DNA of 64,000 nt, taken from the NCBI RefSeq assembly GCF_000148995.1, contig NZ_GL538353.1, positions 310,001 to 374,000 of the forward strand. Direction: 5' to 3'. The translations under genes and the position numbers were made by a program. Under the pieces are notes generated by a model. The model searched no databases. It was not told the origin of the DNA and was given only the letters and a program-made list of their open reading frames with translations. Positions 35,514 to 43,848 of the stretch are shown here, one piece after another; position 1 is the stretch's first letter; each line of letters begins with the position of its first letter. Origin of the DNA: Listeria grayi DSM 20601. Lineage in GTDB: Bacteria; Bacillota; Bacilli; Lactobacillales; Listeriaceae.

Positions 35514-36145
35514 TGACCTATGTAAACAATGATTTTTCAGATATTATCTCCAATCGTCGCTCGATTCGCGAATTCGATCCAGAAGTAAAAATCTCCAATG
35601 AAGAAATGAAACAAATCATCAATGATACTGTAAAAGCTCCGTCTTCTGTCAACATGCAACCGTGGCGTTTTGTTGTCATCGAAAGCGCAGAAGGAAAAGA
35701 AAAATTGCGTCCGCTAATTCGTTTCAACCAACTGCAAAATGATACATCTGCCGCAATGATCGTCATTTTAGGCGACTTGGAACATTTTGAAAACGCGCAC
35801 CGTATTTTTGACGAAGCAATTACGCGTGGCTTGATGCCTCAAGAAAGAAAAGACGAGCAAATGGCAAAATTGGAACCACTTTATAAAGTGATCCCCCAAT
35901 CTGAGAAAAAACGCATCGCCATGATCGACGGCTCTTTGGCAGCAATGCAGCTTATGCTTACTGCTCGTGCGTATGGTTATGACACTAATCCGATCGGCGG
36001 ATTTGAACGCGAAGAAGTTTTAGATACTTTCGGCTTTGATAAAGACCGCTATGAAGCGATCATGGTCGTTTCAATCGGAAAAGCAGTAGGTAAAGGCCAC
36101 GAATCTTATCGCCTGCCCGCGGAAGAAATTACTTTTTGGAAATAA
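35513..36145 (+). CDS. Nitroreductase-family flavoprotein
   Basis: A 210-residue FMN-dependent nitroreductase. The FMN-binding RRSIREFDPEV loop (about residues 15-25), SSVNMQPWRFVV (about 41-52) and the late GYDTNPIGGFERE segment are typical. It starts within the stop codon of the ABM gene. Under ArsR control, its probable task is two-electron reduction of quinones, nitro compounds or azo compounds. A terminator follows. Confidence 0.88.
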   Translation: MTYVNNDFSDIISNRRSIREFDPEVKISNEEMKQIINDTVKAPSSVNMQPWRFVVIESAEGKEKLRPLIRFNQLQNDTSAAMIVILGDLEHFENAHRIFDEAITRGLMPQERKDEQMAKLEPLYKVIPQSEKKRIAMIDGSLAAMQLMLTARAYGYDTNPIGGFEREEVLDTFGFDKDRYEAIMVVSIGKAVGKGHESYRLPAEEITFWK

Positions 36146-36151
36146 ATGAGT

Positions 36152-36184
36152 TAAAACGCAAAGCAATTGTTTTGCGTTTTAATT
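36152..36184 (+). terminator. Terminator after the nitroreductase gene
   Basis: Perfect AAAACGCAAA / TTTGCGTTTT stem with a short loop, followed by AATTT. Confidence 0.78.
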
Positions 36185-36237
36185 TAGTTTGATCAGGGTA
36201 GAAATAGAATAATCAGTCAATCAAGGGGGAATTTCAC

Positions 36238-36981
36238 ATGCAATTAAAAGACAAAGTAGCAATCATTACAGGTGGCGCCAGCGGAATCGGTAAAGCAACC
36301 ACAGAAAAATTTGTGAAAGAGGGCGCGAAAGTAGTGATCGCTGATTTTGCTGACCAAGGTGAAAGTGTCGCAGAATCATTTCGCAAAGCTGGGTATGATG
36401 TATTATTTGTTAAAACAGATGTAACGAAAGAGGAGGATGTCAAACATGTTATCGCTGAAGCAGTAGCAAAATTCGGTAAGCTAGATATTATGTTTGCCAA
36501 CGCAGGTATTGCTGCAGATGACAATATTGACAAGCTGTCCTATGAAAAATGGCAACGTACGATCGATATCAATTTGAACGGGGTTTTCCTTTCTAATAAA
36601 TATGCGATCGAACAAATGCGCAAACAAGGAACAGGTGGCTCGATCGTCAATGCAGGTTCGATCCACAGTCTTGCCGGTAAACCTGGCGTAACAGCGTATG
36701 CTTCTGCTAAAGGTGGCGTCAAATTGTTGACGCAGACGCTTGGAGCAACCTATGCGAAGGAAGGGATCCGCGTCAATGCTGTTGGACCCGGTTATATTGA
36801 TACACCGCTTATTGAGGCAGCGCAAGGCGAATATCGCCAAGCTTTGGTCGATTTGCATCCAATGGGACGGTTAGGCAAACCGGAAGAAGTGGCAAATGCC
36901 GTTGCTTTCTTAGCAAGCGATGACGCTTCTTTCATCTCCGGAACGATCTTAGTAGTCGATGGTGGCTATACAGCTGTTTAA
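36238..36981 (+). CDS. Classical short-chain dehydrogenase/reductase
   Basis: A 247-residue classical SDR. The cofactor site is KVAIITGGASGIGKAT, with the ADF acidic end of strand 2 favouring NAD. NAGIAADDN, the catalytic Ser (NAGSIHSLAG) and YASAK (Tyr and Lys) are complete. It has AAGGGGGAA upstream and is monocistronic with terminators on both sides. Relatives include glucose 1-dehydrogenases and FabG-like reductases; the substrate cannot be named. Confidence 0.86.
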   Translation: MQLKDKVAIITGGASGIGKATTEKFVKEGAKVVIADFADQGESVAESFRKAGYDVLFVKTDVTKEEDVKHVIAEAVAKFGKLDIMFANAGIAADDNIDKLSYEKWQRTIDINLNGVFLSNKYAIEQMRKQGTGGSIVNAGSIHSLAGKPGVTAYASAKGGVKLLTQTLGATYAKEGIRVNAVGPGYIDTPLIEAAQGEYRQALVDLHPMGRLGKPEEVANAVAFLASDDASFISGTILVVDGGYTAV

Positions 36982-36994
36982 CAGTATATTTTCC

Positions 36995-37029
36995 AAGGGC
37001 TTGTTGCTTCATGCAGCAGGTCCTTTTTT
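36995..37029 (+). terminator. Terminator after the SDR gene
   Basis: A 13-bp stem with some G-T pairs (AAGGGCTTGTTGC / GCAGCAGGTCCTT) and six T. Confidence 0.8.
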
Positions 37030-37102
37030 CATGAAAAGTTTCAGAAAGAGAGAATCGGGGTAAAAGTAAGCATTACTAAATTAAAAAGGGGCATATTTTG
37101 TT

Positions 37103-38566
37103 ATGAAAGAAAAGAAGGTAAAAAAACAAAAATTTAAAATAAAGCCGGATGACATTACGATTGTTGACACGGACAAAGCAAAGAAAGCCGTTTTTGCTAC
37201 TGGTCTTGGGAATGCAATGGAATGGTTTGACTTCGGTATTTATTCTTATCTAGCTGTTATTATTGGGAAAGTCTTTTTCCCGAATTTAGAAGGTACACTT
37301 CAATTAGTTTACACATTCGCCACGTTTGCGATCGCATTTATCATGCGTCCGATCGGTGGCTTCGTATTTGGTTATTTAGGTGATAAATGGGGAAGAAAAC
37401 GCGTCTTGTCGATCACAATAATCATGATGGCGATTTCCACACTGTGTATCGGACTTATCCCAAGCTATCATTCGATCGGTATCACGGCTTCCTTCCTATT
37501 ACTTGCTGCTCGGTTAGTACAAGGATTCTCAACGGGTGGAGAGTATTCTGGTGCAATGACCTTTATTGCAGAATCAGCGCCTGATAAAAAGCGCGGTATC
37601 TTAGGAAGTGGACTTGAAGTCGGAACGCTGACGGGTTATATTGCCGGTTCCGGTATCGTTACACTGATCACCTTTATCCTTGGCGATCAGCAAATGCTCG
37701 AATGGGGTTGGCGGATTCCGTTCTTCATTGCAGCGCCGATTGGCCTAGTCGGTTTATATCTCCGCTCTAATTTAGAAGAAACACCTGCCTTCCAAGAAAT
37801 GGAAGAAGAACAAAGCAACGAGGAAAATAAAGGCGTCAGCTTGAAAGATATTTTCCGTTACCATAAGAAATTTCTCTTTGTAAGTGTCGTGATCGTTTGT
37901 TTCTTCAACGTAATCAACTACATGCTGCTTTCCTACATGCCATCACATTTAAATGCGGTATTAGGATATGGTAACTCTAAAAGTCTGATCATGTTGCTGA
38001 TCGTTATGTTGCTGATGATACCATTTGTATTCTTAGCAGGTCATTTAAGTGATAAAGTAGGAAATAAGCGTGTGGTCCAAGTCGGACTTGTCGGCATTCT
38101 ACTCTTTTCGATACCAGGATTTCTATTGATTCAAGCAGGCAATACAATCACTGTCTTCTTAGGATTGCTTTTACTAGCACTTTTCCTTTCCTGCTTTGAA
38201 GGTTCCTTGCCGTCGTTGCTACCGACACTATTCTTTACTGATGTACGTTATCGCGCTTTGTCGATCTCCTTTAATGTATCTGTTTCGATTTTTGGCGGGA
38301 CGACGCCACTTGTTGCTTCCTTCTTGATCGAAAAAACAGGCAATAGCTTGATGCCAGCCTTTTACATGATGCTCGTCGCCCTTGTTGGGATCATCGTCAT
38401 TACCTTTATGCTGAAAGATACTTCAGGCAAATCGCTACGAGGCTCCTTGCCAACTGTTGAAAGCGAGGAAGAAGTAGAAGAAGCTGTCGATAATCCGAAA
38501 GATTCGCTATGGTGGCGAAAAGAAGCAAAAGATATCAAAGAAAAAATGGACGAAAATGAATCTTGA
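37103..38566 (+). CDS. MFS transporter of the metabolite:H+ symporter (ProP-like) family
   Basis: A 487-residue protein with 12 membrane segments and charged, lysine-rich and glutamate-rich ends. The MHS signature appears as FATGLGNAMEWFDFGIYSYLA near the first segment, then GYLGDKWGRKRVL (loop 2-3), STGGEYSGAMTFIAE (segment 4), and GHLSDKVGNKRVV in the second half. Family members import proline, betaine, citrate or other small acids with protons. The C-terminus lacks the long coiled coil of osmosensing ProP. Substrate unknown; no neighbour suggests one. Confidence 0.86.
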   Translation: MKEKKVKKQKFKIKPDDITIVDTDKAKKAVFATGLGNAMEWFDFGIYSYLAVIIGKVFFPNLEGTLQLVYTFATFAIAFIMRPIGGFVFGYLGDKWGRKRVLSITIIMMAISTLCIGLIPSYHSIGITASFLLLAARLVQGFSTGGEYSGAMTFIAESAPDKKRGILGSGLEVGTLTGYIAGSGIVTLITFILGDQQMLEWGWRIPFFIAAPIGLVGLYLRSNLEETPAFQEMEEEQSNEENKGVSLKDIFRYHKKFLFVSVVIVCFFNVINYMLLSYMPSHLNAVLGYGNSKSLIMLLIVMLLMIPFVFLAGHLSDKVGNKRVVQVGLVGILLFSIPGFLLIQAGNTITVFLGLLLLALFLSCFEGSLPSLLPTLFFTDVRYRALSISFNVSVSIFGGTTPLVASFLIEKTGNSLMPAFYMMLVALVGIIVITFMLKDTSGKSLRGSLPTVESEEEVEEAVDNPKDSLWWRKEAKDIKEKMDENES

Positions 38567-38579
38567 TCAAATGAAACGG

Positions 38580-38614
38580 AAGCCCCTGAGTGTAAAGACT
38601 TAGGGGCTTTTTTT
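38580..38614 (+). terminator. Terminator after the MFS gene
   Basis: AAGCCCCTGAGT / ACTTAGGGGCTT stem with one mismatch and seven T. Confidence 0.87.
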
Positions 38615-38742
38615 GCGGGCGAAAAAACACTTCGTTACGTAATGTTTCATTTTCAGAAAAAATTTTAAAAAGAATGTCTTTTTATTGTTGCATGACTGTA
38701 ACGTTCAACTGGTAAAGTTTTCTTAGAAAAAGGGGTGCATTT

Positions 38743-39399
38743 ATGATCAATAAATTAATAATGACTGTGCTTATCATTGTCGTTAGCATAGGTGCTTTCA
38801 CCTGGCCAACGTCAACAAAGGTAGAGGCAGCGGCAAAATATAAAATGATTACAACTGTTTCCGCAAATATTCGCACAAGTGATAATACCAAAGCGAAAGT
38901 AATTGGTTCTTATAAAAAGGGATTTGTAAAAACATTTACTGGCAAAACAAAAAACAATTGGTATAAAACATCATACAAAGGTAAGACCGGATATGTTTCA
39001 GGTAAGTGCTTGACTACATATAAAGCTAAAACCTTTAGTAATTTAAATAAAGAAGCAAAAAAATACTTAGGTGCTAAATATAAATACGGCGCTCGCGGAC
39101 CAAAAAGCTTTGACTGTTCTGGCTATACAGGTTATGTCTATGAAAAATCAGTAAACAAAAAATTACCGCGTTCAGCAAAACAACAATATAAGAGCGCGAA
39201 AAAAGTGAAGAAAGCAAACCTTAAAAAAGGAGACCTAGTATTCTTCAATTATGGTAGCGGAATCGCTCATGTAGGAATCTACGTTGGTTCTGGCGAAATG
39301 ATCAACGCAGAAAACAGCGGCGTTAAATACAGCAAGATTTCTTCCGGTTATTGGAAAAAATATATTGCTGGTTACGGACGCGTAGCTGAATTAAAATAA
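38743..39399 (+). CDS. Secreted SH3 + NlpC/P60 endopeptidase
   Basis: A 218-residue exported peptidoglycan hydrolase. A signal peptide (about residues 1-30, cleavage near VEAAA) is followed by one bacterial SH3 domain (about 33-92: ANIRTSDNTKAKVIGSYKKG to GYVSGKCL) and a C-terminal NlpC/P60 domain with Cys125 in FDCSGYTGYVY and His176 in IAHVGIYVG. It should cut the D-Glu to diaminopimelate bond in wall peptides. It is smaller than the Listeria p60 proteins and lacks LysM repeats. It is single-gene with flanking terminators. Confidence 0.88.
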   Translation: MINKLIMTVLIIVVSIGAFTWPTSTKVEAAAKYKMITTVSANIRTSDNTKAKVIGSYKKGFVKTFTGKTKNNWYKTSYKGKTGYVSGKCLTTYKAKTFSNLNKEAKKYLGAKYKYGARGPKSFDCSGYTGYVYEKSVNKKLPRSAKQQYKSAKKVKKANLKKGDLVFFNYGSGIAHVGIYVGSGEMINAENSGVKYSKISSGYWKKYIAGYGRVAELK

Positions 39400-39401
39400 A
39401 A

Positions 39402-39450
39402 AACGACCTCTATTCTAATTTCAGAGATGAAGTTAGGATAGAGGTTTTTA
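39402..39450 (+). terminator. Terminator after the NlpC/P60 gene
   Basis: A 16-bp stem (CCTCTATTCTAATTTC / GAAGTTAGGATAGAGG, one mismatch) followed by five T. Confidence 0.85.
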
Positions 39451-39529
39451 AATGGAGAGCATGGGGAAACATTTCCGGAACTGGGAATGTTTTTCTTTAC
39501 TTTCCCTATTGCCGGGTGTAAAATATTTG

Positions 39530-39543
39530 CGAACGTATATTCG
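39530..39543 (+). promoter_or_regulatory. LexA (SOS) box upstream of the short uvrC-like gene
   Basis: CGAACGTATATTCG differs from the Gram-positive LexA consensus CGAACNNNNGTTCG at one position. It lies 23 bp before the start codon, where LexA would cover the promoter. Confidence 0.6.
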
Positions 39544-39565
39544 TTTTTTGAAAGGAAGTTTTTTC

Positions 39566-40660
39566 ATGGAAGCACTCATGAAAGAAAAATTAAACATATT
39601 ACCTGAAGCGCCAGGTTGTTATATATATAAAGATGAAAACGGTGAGATTCTTTACATTGGCAAATCGAAATGCTTGAAAAAGCGAGTCCGGTCGTATTTT
39701 AATAAGACGCAAATCGGGAAAACGGCTCGTTTAGTGAGACTGATCAATGATTTAGAATATATCGTGACAGATTCCGAAAAAGAGGCATTGTTGCTTGAAA
39801 TGTCTTTGATCCACACGTATAAACCACCCTTCAATATTCAGCTGAAAGATGGTACTAGCTATCCGTACATCAAGATCACCAATGAAAAAAATCCGATCAT
39901 CGAGATCGTAATGGAAATCAAGCAGGACAAAGCCAAATACTTCGGACCTTATCCAAACCGTTATTCCGCGCGGCAGACTATGGAACTATTGCAACGGCTA
40001 TATCCGCTTTGCCGTTGTGAGGGGAAGCTTGGCCGGCCTTGTCTATACTATCAAATGGGGCTTTGCATCGGACCTTGTGATCACGAAGTAACACCGGAAA
40101 TGTATCAAAAGCAGATCACGAAGATCACTCAATTTTTAGAGGGGAAAGCATCGAAGGTCAAGCAACAGCTAAAGGTAGAAATGAAGCGTCAGATCGAAGC
40201 GCTTCATTTTGAACGGGCAGCTGAACTGCGGGATATTATTCTGGCAATCGAAGAAACAGTTGAGAAACAACATATTATTTTTGGCGATTTCAGCAGTCGG
40301 GATATCGTCGGTTATAGTGAAAGGAACGGGTACCGGAGCTTTCATGTCTTTTTCGTCCGCAATGGCGCGATCAATGGTAGAAAATGGGGGATCCTCTCAC
40401 CTGATCAGCAACAGTCGATGGAAGAAGCGATCATTGCTTTTTATCAGCAGCCCAACAACATGTTGCCCAAAGAATTACTCATCCCGGCGGATTTGGATCA
40501 AAGTTATTTAAAAACGGCGCTAGGTATTCCGATCATAGTGCCAAAACGAGGAAAAAAACTGGAACAGGTTCATCTTGCTAACGAAAATAGCAGCAGTGCC
40601 TTACATGCGCATGCCCATTTACTCGAAAAGTTCCCTAATGGACTTAGAGAAGCAAAATAA
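39566..40660 (+). CDS. Short UvrC-like GIY-YIG nuclease (Cho-like architecture)
   Basis: 364 residues from the ATG at 39566 (AAAGGAAG upstream); a longer frame reaches back to 39452 through the LexA box. The GIY-YIG nuclease domain (about 14-95) has GCYIYKDENGEILYIGKS and a later catalytic Glu in LLLEMSLIH. A cysteine cluster, CRCEGKLGRPCLYY to LCIGPC (about 152-175), corresponds to the iron-sulfur site of UvrC. An UVR-like motif is near 200-235 (IEALHFERAAELRD). The normal UvrC is about 600 residues. The C-terminal RNase H-type 5' nuclease core and the HhH repeats are missing here, so only the 3' incision is expected. Confidence 0.82.
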   Translation: MEALMKEKLNILPEAPGCYIYKDENGEILYIGKSKCLKKRVRSYFNKTQIGKTARLVRLINDLEYIVTDSEKEALLLEMSLIHTYKPPFNIQLKDGTSYPYIKITNEKNPIIEIVMEIKQDKAKYFGPYPNRYSARQTMELLQRLYPLCRCEGKLGRPCLYYQMGLCIGPCDHEVTPEMYQKQITKITQFLEGKASKVKQQLKVEMKRQIEALHFERAAELRDIILAIEETVEKQHIIFGDFSSRDIVGYSERNGYRSFHVFFVRNGAINGRKWGILSPDQQQSMEEAIIAFYQQPNNMLPKELLIPADLDQSYLKTALGIPIIVPKRGKKLEQVHLANENSSSALHAHAHLLEKFPNGLREAK

Positions 40661-40666
40661 TTTTTA

Positions 40667-40680
40667 TAATAGCGTTTACA
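40667..40680 (+). promoter_or_regulatory. Possible cre site upstream of the second ROK kinase
   Basis: TAATAGCGTTTACA matches the cre consensus except in the second base and in one weak position. It lies 60 bp before the ROK gene. Confidence 0.4.
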
Positions 40681-40739
40681 TCCTTGCTGTTGCTTGCTAT
40701 GCTAGAGATAGAATGTAGAAAAAGTTAGGGAGTGGACAA

Positions 40740-41621
40740 ATGGGAATCATCGCTTTTGATATTGGCGGTTCGGCAGTAAAATATGGTGTTTATGAGGCAG
40801 ATGAATTACAAGCAAAAGGAAAGTTCACCACCCCGAAAGATTGGGAAACGATGCTGACACAACTGGAGGGGGTCTGTGCACAGATGCGGGTCGATTTTAC
40901 TCTGACCGGAGCGGCTTTTAGTGTTCCCGGAGCAGTAGATCAAAGCCGTGGGCGTATTGACGGCATCAGCGCAGTTCCTTATATCCACGAAGTAGCGTTT
41001 GAACAAATTCTCCAAACGCGCCTTGGTATGCCTATTTCCTTGGAAAACGATGCTAATTGTGCAGCGCTTGCGGAAGTCTGGCTTGGAGCGGCGAAAAATA
41101 ATCAAAATGTGCTAGTGGTCGTTGCGGGAAGCGGTATCGGTGGCGGAGTGATCATTGACCGTCAGCTACAGCGTGGAGCGCACCTGTATGGCGGCGAATT
41201 CGGGATCATGGTACTTGATCGTGGAAAGACTTTCAGCGAGCTAGGAACGCCTGTCGCGATGGCGAGACGCTATTCCATAGCAATGGGGAAAACTTACAGT
41301 GGAGAAGAAGTTTTTGCGCTTGCAGAAGCGGGGGAAGAGTCAGCGAAAGCCGAAGTGGAAAAATTTTATCACTTTTTGACACTGGGATTGTATAATCTGC
41401 AATTTATGCTCGATCCCGAAAAAATTATTTTAGGTGGCGGAGTAACTGCCAAAGCAGGGTTGAAGCAAGAGATAGATCGGCGGATGCGCTTGTTCTGCGA
41501 AGCGATGAAACTAACAGATTTTGATCCGATCATTGAGATCTGCCACTTTAAAAATGATGCCAATCTGATCGGCGCGGTGGCTAACTTTCTTGAAAAGCAA
41601 AAAAAATATTCCAATGCCTGA
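40740..41621 (+). CDS. ROK-family sugar kinase (second copy)
   Basis: A 293-residue protein with IIAFDIGGSAVKYG (phosphate loop, residues 3-16), FSVPGAVD, catalytic Asp104 in LENDANCAALAE, AGSGIGGGVI and ILGGGVTA. As in the first ROK protein of this window, the zinc motif is not found, and there is no HTH. It resembles beta-glucoside kinase or glucokinase-type members seen in Listeria. It is a single gene with a cre-like site upstream and a bidirectional terminator downstream. The substrate is probably a hexose or a beta-glucoside, not determined. Confidence 0.82.
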   Translation: MGIIAFDIGGSAVKYGVYEADELQAKGKFTTPKDWETMLTQLEGVCAQMRVDFTLTGAAFSVPGAVDQSRGRIDGISAVPYIHEVAFEQILQTRLGMPISLENDANCAALAEVWLGAAKNNQNVLVVVAGSGIGGGVIIDRQLQRGAHLYGGEFGIMVLDRGKTFSELGTPVAMARRYSIAMGKTYSGEEVFALAEAGEESAKAEVEKFYHFLTLGLYNLQFMLDPEKIILGGGVTAKAGLKQEIDRRMRLFCEAMKLTDFDPIIEICHFKNDANLIGAVANFLEKQKKYSNA

Positions 41622-41632
41622 ATGTGCATGAT

Positions 41633-41662
41633 AAAAGACTTGAATCACTTCAAGTCTTTTGT
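41633..41662. terminator. Bidirectional terminator between ROK and RsbR-like genes
   Basis: Perfect stem AAAAGACTTGAA / TTCAAGTCTTTT with a 4-nt loop, between convergent genes. Confidence 0.87.
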
Positions 41663-41665
41663 CGT

Positions 41666-42517
41666 TTATAAATAACCTAGTTCTGCATATCGGTCATGAA
41701 TAGCATGCGCCAAAGTCGCTTTGATCGTGATCCCATCAAAATCGATTCCCAGCTGCACCGCTGTTTGCGCGATTTCTGGACGAACACCAGACAAAACCGT
41801 GTCGATTCCAACAAGGTGCAACATGTCCAGCAAAGTAAATAATTTTTGCGCGAGATTCGTATTGACGAGTGTCACAGCCGAAAGATCGATCATTAAACAG
41901 CTGATTTGTTTTTCCACACATTGATCTAACACATTATCGGCAAAATTTGTTCCCCGCTCTGTGTCCAAGTAGCCCATTAATGGCAAAATAGAAGTATACT
42001 CTGTCAGGGCAATGACCGGTGAACTCAATTCATTGATCATTGCTTGCTGTGAACGCAGTCGTTTTTCTGCAAATTGTTGCTGCTTTTCTAAAAAAGCAAG
42101 GATGATTTTTTCCATATGCATGTAGATCGAAGTGGTCCAGGCATATAGATCTTCTGCCGAATAAGAAGTACAGTTGCTTTGATAAAATGTATTTATCGCT
42201 TCTATGTAATTTCCTTGAAGTCGATAAAATGCGGAAATAATAAAGTGAATAGGTGTCTGCAAGTACTCGATCTCCGTTGAGATCATTCTCAGCCAGTTGT
42301 CCAAATCTTTTTGGAAGCTGGCCGCATCTTCTGTAAACGTTCGAGCTAACAAGCCATTTAATTCATTGTTTTTCGTTTGGATAGCCCGTATCAGCGCCGT
42401 TGTATAAATGACAGAAAGATCATCTTTGTCACCTTGATCAAGCGCTTCTATCCAATTGTCTGCTAAGGAATGAGCATTATCTTCTAAGTATTCGTACAAA
42501 TGTTGGTTCGTTAACAC
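41666..42517 (-). CDS. RsbR paralogue (stressosome STAS protein)
   Basis: A 283-residue protein. Residues ~1-150 are helical, like the non-heme globin sensor of RsbR proteins. Residues ~165-280 form the STAS domain. The two regulatory threonines phosphorylated by RsbT in RsbR are kept: Thr186 in YLDTERG and Thr220 in LVNTNLAQ. The segment GVRPEIAQTAVQLGI is nearly that of RsbR. It would join RsbS and RsbT in stressosomes that control sigma B through RsbU. No rsb operon is here; orphan paralogues are normal in Listeria. The signal sensed is unknown. Confidence 0.87.
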   Translation of the reverse strand: MLTNQHLYEYLEDNAHSLADNWIEALDQGDKDDLSVIYTTALIRAIQTKNNELNGLLARTFTEDAASFQKDLDNWLRMISTEIEYLQTPIHFIISAFYRLQGNYIEAINTFYQSNCTSYSAEDLYAWTTSIYMHMEKIILAFLEKQQQFAEKRLRSQQAMINELSSPVIALTEYTSILPLMGYLDTERGTNFADNVLDQCVEKQISCLMIDLSAVTLVNTNLAQKLFTLLDMLHLVGIDTVLSGVRPEIAQTAVQLGIDFDGITIKATLAHAIHDRYAELGYL

Positions 42518-42663
42518 AAAACCCCTCCTTTTATATGTCTACTTATTAGTATACTAAAAAATAGTAAAAAGTATACGGAAAGCAGATCATTTAGCATATT
42601 GACAATTGTCGGCGCTAGAGGTAAATTAAGAACGCACGGACAGTGAATAGGAAGGGTGTCAAA

Positions 42664-43722
42664 ATGAAGAGAAAAGGTATCTGGCTGCTTAGCATTACAG
42701 TGGCAGCACTATTGGTATTAGCTGGTTGTGGGGAAGAAAAGAAAAAAGTGGAATTAAAAGATGAACCCTATATCAAATCGGAAGTGATCATGGGCACGAT
42801 CGTCAAGTTAAAAGTATACGACAAGGACAAAGAGGCAGCCCTTGATAAAGGTTTTAAACGCATTCGTGAATTAGCGATCAAAATCGATATCAATAATGAA
42901 TTCAAACAAGAATCTGAAGTCGATAAAATCAATGCTGCAAGCGGGATAAAACCTGTTTCAGTAGATAAAAATATCTATAAACTGATCAAGCGGGGTATTC
43001 TGTACAGTAAAGAAACCGGCGGAAGCAAAGACATTACGATCGGACCGATCACCTTACTGTGGCATATCGGTTTCCCAGATGCAAAAAAACCGACGGATAA
43101 AGAAATCAAGGAACGTCTGCCGTTAGTCGGTTATCAAAATGTGGTTCTGAACGATAAAGAGCATAGCGTTTTCCTTAAGAAAAAAGGGATGAAGCTTGAT
43201 CTAGGAGGCATCGCCAAAGGCTTTATTGCCGATGAAGTACAGAAAGTCTTTAATAAAGAAGGCGTGCAGTCTTCGATTATTGATCTAGGCGGCAACGTGC
43301 TTATCCATGGGAATAGCCCAAGTGGCGATGTTTTCAAAGTCGGGATACAGGATCCGTTTTCCTCACGTGGTCAGCTGATCGGCTACTTGCCGGCGCATAA
43401 CAAATCGATCGTCACATCAGGTATCTATGAACGTTATTTGGAAGCGGACGGTGTGAAGTATCATCATTTATTTGATCCGAAAACCGGCTATCCATTCAAA
43501 AACAACATTGCCGGTGTATCGATCATATCTGACAAATCGCTGACAGGTGACGGCTTATCCTCGGCAGCATTTTCGGAAGGGATAAAAAACGGACTTGCTT
43601 TTATTGAAAAACAAAAAGGCGTGGAAGCAATTTTTGTCAGCAAAGATAAGAAAGTATATATCACCTCTGGCTTAAAAGGGAAGTTTCATTTGACAGCTAA
43701 GAATTTTCATATGGCGAAATAA
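42664..43722 (+). CDS. apbE: ApbE-type FAD:protein FMN transferase, lipoprotein
   Basis: 352 residues from the ATG at 42664, with AGGAAGGGTG upstream; an in-frame GTG at 42643 is less likely. A lipoprotein signal ends in LVLAGC (Cys near residue 22). The ApbE domain has VIMGTIVKLKVYD, IDINNEFKQESEV, DLGGIAKGFIADEV (magnesium/FAD site), IDLGGNVLIHG and the late SIISDKSLTGDGLSSAAF segment. It attaches FMN to threonines of exported flavoproteins outside the membrane. In Listeria this activity (FmnB) serves extracellular electron transfer, but the partner genes are not next to it here. Confidence 0.9.
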   Translation: MKRKGIWLLSITVAALLVLAGCGEEKKKVELKDEPYIKSEVIMGTIVKLKVYDKDKEAALDKGFKRIRELAIKIDINNEFKQESEVDKINAASGIKPVSVDKNIYKLIKRGILYSKETGGSKDITIGPITLLWHIGFPDAKKPTDKEIKERLPLVGYQNVVLNDKEHSVFLKKKGMKLDLGGIAKGFIADEVQKVFNKEGVQSSIIDLGGNVLIHGNSPSGDVFKVGIQDPFSSRGQLIGYLPAHNKSIVTSGIYERYLEADGVKYHHLFDPKTGYPFKNNIAGVSIISDKSLTGDGLSSAAFSEGIKNGLAFIEKQKGVEAIFVSKDKKVYITSGLKGKFHLTAKNFHMAK

Positions 43723-43728
43723 AATCAG

Positions 43729-43757
43729 GACACCTGTAGGTCTTACAGGTGTCTCTT
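43729..43757 (+). terminator. Terminator after apbE
   Basis: Perfect stem GACACCTGTA / TACAGGTGTC with a 5-nt loop and TCTTT. Confidence 0.8.
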
Positions 43758-43848
43758 TGGAAACGAAATATTCGCACAATTAAAAATTTTTAGTTGAAAA
43801 ATTCTGCTTTAGATGTTACCCTAACAATACAGAATTGGAGGTTTTCAT

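Noticed and set aside
37060-37090. Short AGTAAGCATT element before the MHS transporter gene that also occurs near 58145
   Set aside because: Two copies of a ~10-bp A/T-rich string in 64 kb are expected by chance, and the downstream genes are unrelated.
39452-39565. N-terminal extension of the UvrC-like protein from the ATG at 39452
   Set aside because: It would run through the LexA box and has no ribosome site. The homologous region begins after 39566.
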